Shown here: positions 57,617 through 64,000 of the stretch, in pieces | Layout of the letters: each line of letters opens with the position of its first letter | Position numbering within the stretch: the first letter of the stretch is position 1 | The notes under the pieces: generated by a model | What the model was told of the DNA's origin: nothing | What the model saw: only the letters and a program-made list of their open reading frames with translations | The model's database searches: none | Origin: Solimonas sp. | GTDB lineage: Bacteria; Pseudomonadota; Gammaproteobacteria; Nevskiales; Nevskiaceae | Direction: 5' to 3' | Length of the DNA: 64,000 bases | NCBI GenBank assembly: GCA_030149365.1 | Contig: JASBRP010000037.1 | Location: 1-64,000 of the forward strand | Position numbers and translations under genes: made by a program

Positions 57617-59053
57617 ATGAATGCACAACTCCTGATCGAAGTGAGCGCCCTGGCGGCCTCCTTCCTGTTCATCTACGGCCTCAAGCGCATGTCCTCGCCG
57701 GTCACGGCGCGTTCGGGCATCGTCGTCGCCGGCTACGGCATGCTGGTGGCGGTACTGGCCAGTTTCCTCTACACCTTCGGTGTCGCCGAGGCCGCCAAGC
57801 CGCACCTCACCACCAACGCCATCGTCGCCATCACCGCGCTGCTGATCGGCGTGGGCTGGGCCTGGTGGAGCGGCAAGAAGGTCGAGATGACCGCCATGCC
57901 GCAGATGGTCGCGCTCTATAACGGCATGGGTGGTGGCTCCGCCGCCGCGATCGCCGCGATGGTGCTGCTGGCCACCCCGACCGAAGGCGCCAGCCACGGC
58001 TCGCTGCACTACCTGGTCACCGTGTTCGGCGGCCTGATCGGTGCGGTGTCGCTGTCCGGCTCGCTGATCGCCTGGGCCAAGCTCGACGGCCGCATCAACA
58101 AGACGCTGCGCATGACCGGCATCCAGGCCATCAACGGCACGATCATGCTGGCCACCCTCGGCATCGGCCTGTACATCGTGTTCGGCGCGGGCGGCCATGC
58201 CCCGGCCGGCGTCACCGTGGCCTTCTTCGCGCTGGCCCTGATCTTCGGCGTGATGATGACCATGCCCATCGGCGGCGCCGACATGCCGGTGGTGATCTCG
58301 CTGTACAACGCCTTCACCGGCCTGGCCGTGGGCCTGGAAGGCTACGTGCTCAACAACCCGGCGCTGATGATCGCCGGCATGGTGGTGGGCTCCGCCGGTA
58401 CGCTGCTGACGCTGCTGATGGCCAAGGCCATGAACCGCTCGGTGAGCAACGTGATCTTCTCCAACTTCGGCGCCGCCGGCGACGAACAGCAGGGCGAGAT
58501 CAAGGGCAGCATGAAGCCCGTGGACGCTGGCGATGCCGGCATCCAGATGCGCTACGCCTCCAAGGTCATCATCGCCCCGGGCTACGGCCTGGCCGTGGCC
58601 CAGGCGCAGCACAAGCTCTTCGAGTTCGTGAAGCTGCTGCAGGCGGCCGGCGTGGAAGTGAAGTTCGCCATCCACCCGGTGGCGGGCCGCATGCCCGGCC
58701 ACATGAACGTGCTGCTCGCCGAAGCCGGCGTGCCGTACGACATCATCTACGACATGGAAGACATCAACGGCGAGTTCAAGGAAGCCGACTTCGCCATCGT
58801 CATCGGCGCCAACGACACCGTGAACCCGGCCGCCCGCACCAACAAGTCCTCGCCGATCTACGGCATGCCGATCCTCAACGTCGACCAGGCCAAGCAGGTC
58901 TTCGTCGTGAAGCGTGGCCAGGGCAAGGGCTACTCGGGCGTGGAGAACGAGCTGTTCTTCGCCGACAACACCAACCTGGTGTACGGCGACGCGCAGAAGG
59001 TCATGGTCGCCATGATCCAGGCCGTGAAGTCGCTGGATGGCGGCGGTCACTGA
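57617..59053 (+). CDS. pntB: NAD(P) transhydrogenase subunit beta
   Basis: 478-aa protein. The N-terminal half carries about nine membrane helices of the proton channel (to about 270). The C-terminal NADP(H)-binding domain III has the fingerprint IIAPGYGLAVAQAQ (about 316-329), a conserved HPVAGRMPGHMNVLLAEA and FAIVIGANDTVNP. It uses the proton gradient to drive NADH + NADP+ to NADPH. A strong terminator follows 15 bp downstream. Confidence 0.95.
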   Translation: MNAQLLIEVSALAASFLFIYGLKRMSSPVTARSGIVVAGYGMLVAVLASFLYTFGVAEAAKPHLTTNAIVAITALLIGVGWAWWSGKKVEMTAMPQMVALYNGMGGGSAAAIAAMVLLATPTEGASHGSLHYLVTVFGGLIGAVSLSGSLIAWAKLDGRINKTLRMTGIQAINGTIMLATLGIGLYIVFGAGGHAPAGVTVAFFALALIFGVMMTMPIGGADMPVVISLYNAFTGLAVGLEGYVLNNPALMIAGMVVGSAGTLLTLLMAKAMNRSVSNVIFSNFGAAGDEQQGEIKGSMKPVDAGDAGIQMRYASKVIIAPGYGLAVAQAQHKLFEFVKLLQAAGVEVKFAIHPVAGRMPGHMNVLLAEAGVPYDIIYDMEDINGEFKEADFAIVIGANDTVNPAARTNKSSPIYGMPILNVDQAKQVFVVKRGQGKGYSGVENELFFADNTNLVYGDAQKVMVAMIQAVKSLDGGGH

Positions 59054-59068
59054 GCGGTACCGCTGCAT

Positions 59069-59102
59069 AACGAAAAGGCCGCCTTCTGGCGGCCTTTTCG
59101 TT
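59069..59102. terminator. Bidirectional terminator after pntB
   Basis: Perfect 15-bp arms AACGAAAAGGCCGCC/GGCGGCCTTTTCGTT (59069-59083, 59088-59102) with the loop TTCT. It serves pntB and the convergent vapC. Confidence 0.88.
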
Positions 59103-59119
59103 TCCAACGTCGAGATCGA

Positions 59120-59521
59120 TCAGGCGATCCAGTCTTCGAGGCGAAGACCGGCCACACGCTGGAATTCCCTGGTGTTGTTGGTGACCACCACCAATCCGCG
59201 CGAGCGCGCATGGCCCGCGATCATCTGATCGTATGGCCCGATCTGCGTGCCGGCCTTTTTCAGTTCCGCTCGTATCTGGGCGGTATGGGCCGCCGCCGCA
59301 GGATCGTAGTCCAGCACATCCAGGCGCGCGATGAAGCCCTCCACCTGCGCAAGGTTTCGCTGAGGTTGCGCAGACAGCTCCACGCCGTACAGCAGCTCCA
59401 TCACGGTGACGGAACTGATACACATCTGCGAGTGATGAAGATTGAAGGCGGCCCGCACCGCGACCGGCTTTTCCCGGATGGTGGCGATGCAGAGATTGGT
59501 ATCCAGCATGTAGCGCAGCAT
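59120..59521 (-). CDS. vapC: VapC-type PIN-domain RNase toxin
   Basis: 133-aa toxin. The PIN acidic residues are visible: D6 in YMLDTNLCIATIR, E in SSVTVMELLYGVE (near 44) and D in GPYDQMIAGHAR (near 97), followed by VVTNNTREFQRVAGL. VapC toxins cleave initiator tRNA or other RNAs. The ATG at 59521 overlaps the antitoxin TGA by 1 nt, the usual vapBC coupling. A longer frame to 59611 lacks family similarity upstream. Confidence 0.92.
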   Translation of the reverse strand: MLRYMLDTNLCIATIREKPVAVRAAFNLHHSQMCISSVTVMELLYGVELSAQPQRNLAQVEGFIARLDVLDYDPAAAAHTAQIRAELKKAGTQIGPYDQMIAGHARSRGLVVVTNNTREFQRVAGLRLEDWIA

Positions 59522-59751
59522 CAGAACGCCTCGCGCTCCTGGTCCGTGGGTTGTTCCCGCTCGGCCATAAAGTCGGCGCTGACACCCGTGCCATCGAACC
59601 AGCTGTCCCAAGCCTCTCCGGCGGGGGTGATGACGCGGGCGCGGCCGATGGCCACCACGTCCACTCGCTTCACGTCTTCCGGCAATGCCGCGGCCTTGGG
59701 CAAGCGGATGGCCTGACTGCGATTACTTTTGAAGACTGCACCCTGTTCCAT
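59521..59751 (-). CDS. vapB: VapB antitoxin
   Basis: 76-aa antitoxin from the ATG at 59751. The N-terminal swapped-hairpin DNA-binding (AbrB/MazE-type) domain reads GAVFKSNRSQAIRLPKA, the classic VapB start; the C-terminal part (AWDSWFDG...AEREQPTDQER) wraps VapC. It is first in the operon, as expected. Two direct copies of GGGATATACC lie upstream and probably bind the complex. Confidence 0.92.
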   Translation of the reverse strand: MEQGAVFKSNRSQAIRLPKAAALPEDVKRVDVVAIGRARVITPAGEAWDSWFDGTGVSADFMAEREQPTDQEREAF

Positions 59752-59766
59752 TTGCCATGTCCACTT

Positions 59767-59820
59767 GGGATATACCACTTGATGATACGCGGACAGCAGG
59801 ATATGTCAATGGGATATACC
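59767..59820 (-). promoter_or_regulatory. Repeated GGGATATACC upstream of vapBC, probable operator
   Basis: Identical 10-bp sequences at 59767-59776 and 59811-59820 lie 16 and 60 bp before vapB, in a locally A/T-rich promoter region. VapBC complexes typically repress their own promoter through such repeats. Confidence 0.55.
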
Positions 59821-59937
59821 TTGTGCCGCGGGTACGCGGGTCGAGCTGCCAGAGGTAGGGCCTTCAGCGAATGCAGGGTGCGACGGTGGGCACGCTTCGC
59901 TTAGCCCACCCTAGATTAAAGGCGCGGCAGGGCGGCG

Positions 59938-61659
59938 TTACTCCTGCTGCTGGTTCATCTGCCCGCGCCGCGCCGCGGCCTCGTCGAACTGGCCGCGGAT
60001 CGCCGGGTAGCGGCGCAGCACTTCGCGGAAGTCGCGACGGTTGAGGGTGACGAAGCGGCAGTAGTCCAGGGCGGTGACGTCGGCCGAGCGCGGGCGGTCG
60101 CCGAGCAGGGCCATCTCGCCGAAGAAGTCGCCGGCCTGCAGGCGCACACGCTTGTCGCCCACCGCCACCTCCGCCAGCCCGGACGAGATGAAGTACACCG
60201 CGTCCGGCGGATCGCCGATGCGGATCACACGCTCACCCGGCTGGGCCTCCTGCGAGTGGAAGTGCAGGGCCACGACCTCGCGCTGTTCCGGTGACAGTTC
60301 CGCGAACAGGGGGAAGCGCTCTACCAGTTCCTCCGGCGAGAAACTCTGGTGTGCCAGCGCGCGCTGCTCGGCCAGCTCGCGGGCCTGTTCCAGCTCGGCT
60401 TCCAGCGCGGCGAAGCGCGGCGCGCGCGAGGTTTCCAGCGCCCGGTGCAGGCGCGGGTTCGCCTGGGCTCGTCGGCCCAGCCCGTTGGCGGCGGCGAAAG
60501 CCAGCGGGTTGAGCGTGATCGACAGCAGGGCCGCGGCCAGTATCAGGCTGTAGCCCTCCGGCGACAGCAACTGGTAGCTGAGGCCGATGCCGGCGAGGAT
60601 GAAGGAGAACTCGCCGATCTGCGCCAGCGCGGCGGAGACCGTCAGCGCGGTGGACAGCGGATAGCCCAGCAGCAGCACGATGACGGCCGCTACCAGGGAC
60701 TTGCCGATCACCACCAGCAGCAACACCGAGGCCACCAGCAGCGGCTCGCGCAGCAGGATGGCGGGGTCGAACAGCATGCCCACGGATACGAAGAACAGCA
60801 CCGCGAAGGCATCCTGCAGCGGCAGCGAGTTGGCGGCGGCCTTGTGGCTGAGGTCGGACTCGTTGAGCACCATGCCGGCAAAGAAGGCGCCGAGGGCGAA
60901 GGACACGCCGAACAGCGCGGCGGAGCCGAAGGCGATGCCGATGGCCATGGACAGCACCGCCAGCGTGAACAGCTCGCGCGAGCCGGTACGCGCCACCTGC
61001 TTGAGCAGCCAAGGCAGCACGCGCGGCCCGACCAGCAGCACCACCGCGCCGAAGGCCGAGACCTTCAGCAGCGTCATCACCAGTTGCTGCCACAGCGGGC
61101 CGGCCGTCGCCGCGCCCTCGTCGGGCTTGCCGCCGAGCACGCCGGCCAGTGCCGGCAGCAGCACCAGGGCCAGCACCATCGCCAGGTCCTCCACGATCAG
61201 CCAGCCCACGGCGATGCGGCCGTTGGTGGAGGCCACGGCATTGCGTTCCTCCAGTGCCTTGAGCAGCACCACGGTACTGGCCACCGACAGGCTCAGTCCC
61301 AGCACCAGGCCGCCGCCGAAGCTCCAGCCCCAGAACATGGCCATGCCCACGCCGATGGCGCTGGCCAGCACGATCTGCCCGATGGCGCCGGGGATGGCGA
61401 TGCGCCGCACCGCCATCAGGTCCGCCAGCGAGAAATGCAGGCCTACGCCGAACATCAGCAGGATCACGCCGATCTCGGCGAGCTGCGCCGCCAGCGCGGC
61501 GTCGGCGACGAAGCCGGGGGTGTTGGGGCCTACCAGGACACCGGCCACCAGGTAGCCGACCAGGGGCGGCAGGCGCAGGCGGTTGGCGACCAGGCCCAGG
61601 ACAAAGGCCAGGACGAAGCCGACGGCGATGGTGGCGATGAGCGTGACGTCATGCGGCAT
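59938..61659 (-). CDS. CPA2 cation:proton antiporter with C-terminal cyclic-nucleotide-binding domain
   Basis: 573 aa. About 12 membrane helices (1-390) form a CPA2 (KefB/YbaL-type) antiporter: LPPLVGYLVAGVLVGPNTPG, LLMFGVGLHFSLADL, the LGLSLSVASTVVLLKALE region, and FSFILAGIGLSYQ. In place of the usual RCK/TrkA-N domain there is a short coiled linker and a CAP-ED domain (about 440-565) with GERVIRIGDPPDAVYFISSG, GDFFGEMALLGDRPRSADV. Ligand binding to the CAP-ED part probably gates transport. Ion specificity (K+ or Na+) is unknown. Confidence 0.88.
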   Translation of the reverse strand: MPHDVTLIATIAVGFVLAFVLGLVANRLRLPPLVGYLVAGVLVGPNTPGFVADAALAAQLAEIGVILLMFGVGLHFSLADLMAVRRIAIPGAIGQIVLASAIGVGMAMFWGWSFGGGLVLGLSLSVASTVVLLKALEERNAVASTNGRIAVGWLIVEDLAMVLALVLLPALAGVLGGKPDEGAATAGPLWQQLVMTLLKVSAFGAVVLLVGPRVLPWLLKQVARTGSRELFTLAVLSMAIGIAFGSAALFGVSFALGAFFAGMVLNESDLSHKAAANSLPLQDAFAVLFFVSVGMLFDPAILLREPLLVASVLLLVVIGKSLVAAVIVLLLGYPLSTALTVSAALAQIGEFSFILAGIGLSYQLLSPEGYSLILAAALLSITLNPLAFAAANGLGRRAQANPRLHRALETSRAPRFAALEAELEQARELAEQRALAHQSFSPEELVERFPLFAELSPEQREVVALHFHSQEAQPGERVIRIGDPPDAVYFISSGLAEVAVGDKRVRLQAGDFFGEMALLGDRPRSADVTALDYCRFVTLNRRDFREVLRRYPAIRGQFDEAAARRGQMNQQQE

Positions 61660-61815
61660 GGAGGGATTCCCGCGGAGGTGGCACGCCAGGGGCCAGGGCC
61701 CGTGACACGCCCAAGATTAACCGATGCGCATGACGGCACGAATGACCGGAGTGGACGGCCTGGCGCCGCGCGGCGCTAGAATCGCCGCATCGCAGCGCCG
61801 TCGTGGGAGGCAACC

Positions 61816-62217
61816 ATGTGGCAGATCGACTTCATCAGCGACCGCTTTCTTCCCTACCTGCCGGAAGACAGCCAGGCCAACCCCGGCGCCTACGGCTTCG
61901 AGCTGGCGCTATGGCTCTCGCAGGAACTGATGCGGCGCGGCACGGTGACCAGTTATCCGCTGGGTGAGGACTGGGGCTGGTTCATCGAGTATCTGAAGGA
62001 CGACGTGGAGCTGATGATTTGCTGCGGCAGCCCGGCGGAGGCGGGCGAGGGCTATCGTGGCCAGGCGATCGGCTGGAGCATCTACTCCCAGGCACCGGGC
62101 GGCTGGTTCAAGCGCCGCTCCGGCCCGGCGGCCAAGGCGGCGGCAGCGCAATTGCTGGAGCAGGTCCTGAGCGTGCTGGAGGATGCCGGCATCGAGGCGG
62201 AGCGGATCGAGAGCTGA
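61816..62217 (+). CDS. Conserved hypothetical protein
   Basis: 133-aa soluble acidic protein (MWQIDFISDRFLPYLPEDSQ at the N-terminus). It has several aromatic and acidic patches (LGEDWGWFIEYLKDDVELMI, CCGSPAEAG) and a C-terminal amphipathic helix (AAAAQLLEQVLSVLEDAGIEA). I do not recognise a family. A good ATG with GGGAGG upstream and even codon usage support it. It is divergent from the antiporter and convergent with the efflux gene. Confidence 0.75.
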   Translation: MWQIDFISDRFLPYLPEDSQANPGAYGFELALWLSQELMRRGTVTSYPLGEDWGWFIEYLKDDVELMICCGSPAEAGEGYRGQAIGWSIYSQAPGGWFKRRSGPAAKAAAAQLLEQVLSVLEDAGIEAERIES

Positions 62218-62218
62218 T

Positions 62219-62245
62219 GTCGCCGGGCGGCAACCGCCCGGCGAC
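62219..62245. terminator. Strong hairpin between convergent genes
   Basis: Perfect 12-bp arms GTCGCCGGGCGG/CCGCCCGGCGAC (62219-62230, 62234-62245) with loop CAA, between the stops of the hypothetical gene and the efflux channel gene. No T run follows, so termination may be factor-dependent. Confidence 0.55.
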
Positions 62246-62248
62246 GCC

Positions 62249-63670
62249 TCAACCTGCCGCGGAACTCGTGCTGCGCTCCTGCAGCCCACCACCCAGCGCC
62301 CGATACAGGTCCACCAGGTTCAGCAGGCGCTGCTGCCGCGCTTCCACCAGGTCCTGCTCGGCGTCGAACAGTTCGCGCTGCGCGTCCAGCACGTCCAGGT
62401 AGCTGGCGATGCCGGCCTTGTAGCGCTGCTCGGCGAGCTGCAGCCGGTCGGCCTGGCCCTGGCGCAGGCGCTCCTGTGCCTCCACCTGTTCCTCGAAGCT
62501 GCCGCGCGCCACCAGCGCGTCGGCCACCTCGCGGAAGGCCACCTGGATGCTGCGCTCGTAGTCGGTCACGGCGAGGTCGCGGTCCACCTGCGACACACGC
62601 AGGTTGGCGCGGTTGCGGCCGGCGTCGAAGATCGGCAGCGTGATCTGCGGCACGAAGGACCAGTTGCGGCTGCCGGCCTCGAACAGGTCCGACAGCTCCG
62701 GCGACGCGCTGCCGATGGCGGCGGTCAGCGAGATGCGCGGGAAGAAGGCGGCGCGCGCGGCGCCGATGCTGGCGTTGGCCGACAGCAGGCGCTGCTCGGC
62801 GGCGCGCAGGTCCGGGCGCTGCGCCAGCAGCTGCGAGGGCAGGCCGGCCGGCAGGTTGGCGACGAAGGGCTGGTCCGACAGCAGCGAGCTGCCCTCGCCC
62901 TGCGTCACCGGCGCACCCACCACCAGGCGCAGCGCGTTGCCGGCCTGGGCGCTGCGGCGCGTCAGCGTGACGGTGGCGACGCGGGCGGATTCCACCAGCG
63001 TCTCCACCTGCTTCAGATCCAGCGCCGACGAAGCGCCGGCTTCATAGCGCTGCCGCGCCAGGGTCAGCGCCTCGCTGCGGGCTTCCAGGGTCTTGCGCGC
63101 CAGGTCCAGCTGCTCGCGCAGCGCCAGGTCGGCGAGCCAGGCCTTGGCCACCTCGGCGATCAGCGCGATGCGCGCGGCATCGCGAGCCTCGGCGGTGGCC
63201 AGGTACTGCGCCAGCGCGGCGTCCTTGAGGCTGCGCACGCGGCCGAACAGGTCCAGCTCGAAGGCGGTGATGCCCAGGCCCACCTGGTATTCGCTGCCGG
63301 TGACGGCGCTGCCGGTCGGGCTCAGCGCGGCCGGCGTGCGGCCGCGCGTGAGGCTGCCCTGTGCGTCGATCTGCGGCAGCAGGTCCGCGCGCTGCACGCG
63401 ATACAGCGCCTGCGCGCGTTCGGCGTTGAGCACCGCGGTGCGCAGGTCGCGGTTGTTCTCCAGTGCGGTGGCGATCAGCGCCTGCAGGCGCGCGTCGGTG
63501 AACATCTCGCGCCAGCCCAGCTCCACCGCGTCCCTGGCGGCGGTGCTGTCGCCGGCCGGGTACTGCGCATCCACCGGCAGCGCCGGGCGCTCGTAGCGCG
63601 GCGCCAGCGTGCAGCCGGCCATCGCCAGGGCCAAGGTCCAAGCGCCGAGGCGGAAGATCGTCTTACTCAT
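62249..63670 (-). CDS. RND efflux outer-membrane lipoprotein (OprM/NodT family)
   Basis: 473-aa channel subunit. The signal with lipobox LAMAGC (Cys20) is followed by two homologous OEP halves (about 60-260, 265-460) with long alpha-helices. The helical motifs [20 protein letters not shown] and [20 protein letters not shown] are the paired repeat signature. It forms the trimeric exit duct for an inner-membrane RND pump. Its ATG overlaps the 3' end of the permease gene upstream by 8 bp. It could also serve the channel-less pump on the integrative element. Confidence 0.93.
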   Translation of the reverse strand: MSKTIFRLGAWTLALAMAGCTLAPRYERPALPVDAQYPAGDSTAARDAVELGWREMFTDARLQALIATALENNRDLRTAVLNAERAQALYRVQRADLLPQIDAQGSLTRGRTPAALSPTGSAVTGSEYQVGLGITAFELDLFGRVRSLKDAALAQYLATAEARDAARIALIAEVAKAWLADLALREQLDLARKTLEARSEALTLARQRYEAGASSALDLKQVETLVESARVATVTLTRRSAQAGNALRLVVGAPVTQGEGSSLLSDQPFVANLPAGLPSQLLAQRPDLRAAEQRLLSANASIGAARAAFFPRISLTAAIGSASPELSDLFEAGSRNWSFVPQITLPIFDAGRNRANLRVSQVDRDLAVTDYERSIQVAFREVADALVARGSFEEQVEAQERLRQGQADRLQLAEQRYKAGIASYLDVLDAQRELFDAEQDLVEARQQRLLNLVDLYRALGGGLQERSTSSAAG

Positions 63671-64000
63671 GGGTCATCTCCCGCGCGAGCGCCGGGCGCC
63701 GCGTCACCAAGCGTTTCACCACTACGAAGAACACCGGCACCAGGAACACCGCGAGCACGGTGGCGGCGATCATGCCGCCCATCACGGCGGTGCCGATGGC
63801 ACGCTGGCTGGCAGAGCCGGCGCCGTCGGCGATCACCAGCGGCAGCACGCCGAGGATGAAGGCCAGCGAGGTCATCACGATGGGACGGAAGCGCAGCTTC
63901 ACCGCCTCCAGCGTCGCCTCGACCAGGCCCTTGCCCTGCTCGTGCAGGTCCTTGGCGAACTCGATGATCAGGATCGCGTTCTTGGCGGACAGGCCGATGA
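63663..64000 (-). CDS. RND efflux inner-membrane permease (C-terminal part, runs off the window)
   Basis: Only the last 112 residues are in the window. They start in [21 protein letters not shown], the conserved segment before TM11-12 of AcrB/MexB, then [44 protein letters not shown] and the end EMTHE. This is the hydrophobe/amphiphile efflux (HAE1) class. The gene continues past position 64000, and the usual adaptor gene is expected further on. Confidence 0.92.
   Translation of the reverse strand, partial: IGLSAKNAILIIEFAKDLHEQGKGLVEATLEAVKLRFRPIVMTSLAFILGVLPLVIADGAGSASQRAIGTAVMGGMIAATVLAVFLVPVFFVVVKRLVTRRPALAREMTHE

Overview
This window looks like GC-rich chromosomal DNA from a gammaproteobacterium, most like the Xanthomonadales/Nevskiales (Solimonas, Nevskia or Hydrocarboniphaga type). 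The call rests on gene content and order: polA and engB flanking an ErsA/Spot42-position sRNA, TamA/TamB, cytochrome c4, MetH, a rubredoxin/rubredoxin reductase pair and split PntAA-PntAB-PntB. It is an inference; no rRNA or tRNA gene is present to fix the taxon.

Layout. Positions 1-19233 are host backbone: an M14 peptidase, DsbA, cytochrome c4, EngB, a predicted sigmaE-type sRNA, the polA-lysA-lptM group, an esterase, a multi-domain TonB-like protein, TamB/TamA, a GST-like protein, a TraB/GumN protein, an HCCA-isomerase-like protein and the 3' part of ttcA. Positions 41981-64000 are host backbone again: the 5' part of ttcA, a DUF167 protein, SlyD, two membrane proteins, MetH, a DUF1631 protein, two SDRs and a lipase-type hydrolase, rubredoxin and its reductase, PpnP, the proton-translocating transhydrogenase, a VapBC pair, a CPA2 antiporter with a cyclic-nucleotide domain, and the outer-membrane and (partial) inner-membrane parts of an RND efflux pump.

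Between them (19240-41980) lies a 22.7-kb integrative element inserted inside ttcA, exactly in the codons of the ATP-binding SGGKDS loop. The two ttcA fragments share a 6-bp core, and the element ends in 26-bp imperfect inverted repeats (20 of 26 identical). Next to the right end is a tightly overlapping operon of three large tyrosine-recombinase-type proteins and a small HTH/coiled-coil protein, the organisation of Tn554-like and GInt (ginABCD) elements. The last gene of this operon is a second, complete ttcA whose PP-loop DNA no longer contains the target core. The element therefore appears to destroy ttcA, capture its promoter, and give back a reinsertion-proof ttcA as the distal gene of its own integrase operon. 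I regard this as the most interesting system in the window.

The element's cargo includes a nine-gene operon (ferredoxin-type reductase, MerR regulator, ferritin-like diiron protein, transglutaminase-like protein, a 44-aa ORF, tandem hot-dog thioesterase, alpha/beta hydrolase, RND adaptor, RND pump). It also holds a PPP-type phosphoesterase, an XRE regulator and a LysR-controlled SDR/NADP-oxidoreductase pair. Outside the element the most notable signal is the sRNA between polA and engB, with a sigmaE-like promoter and C-rich loops. Families of intergenic hairpins placed at gene 3' ends are also present.
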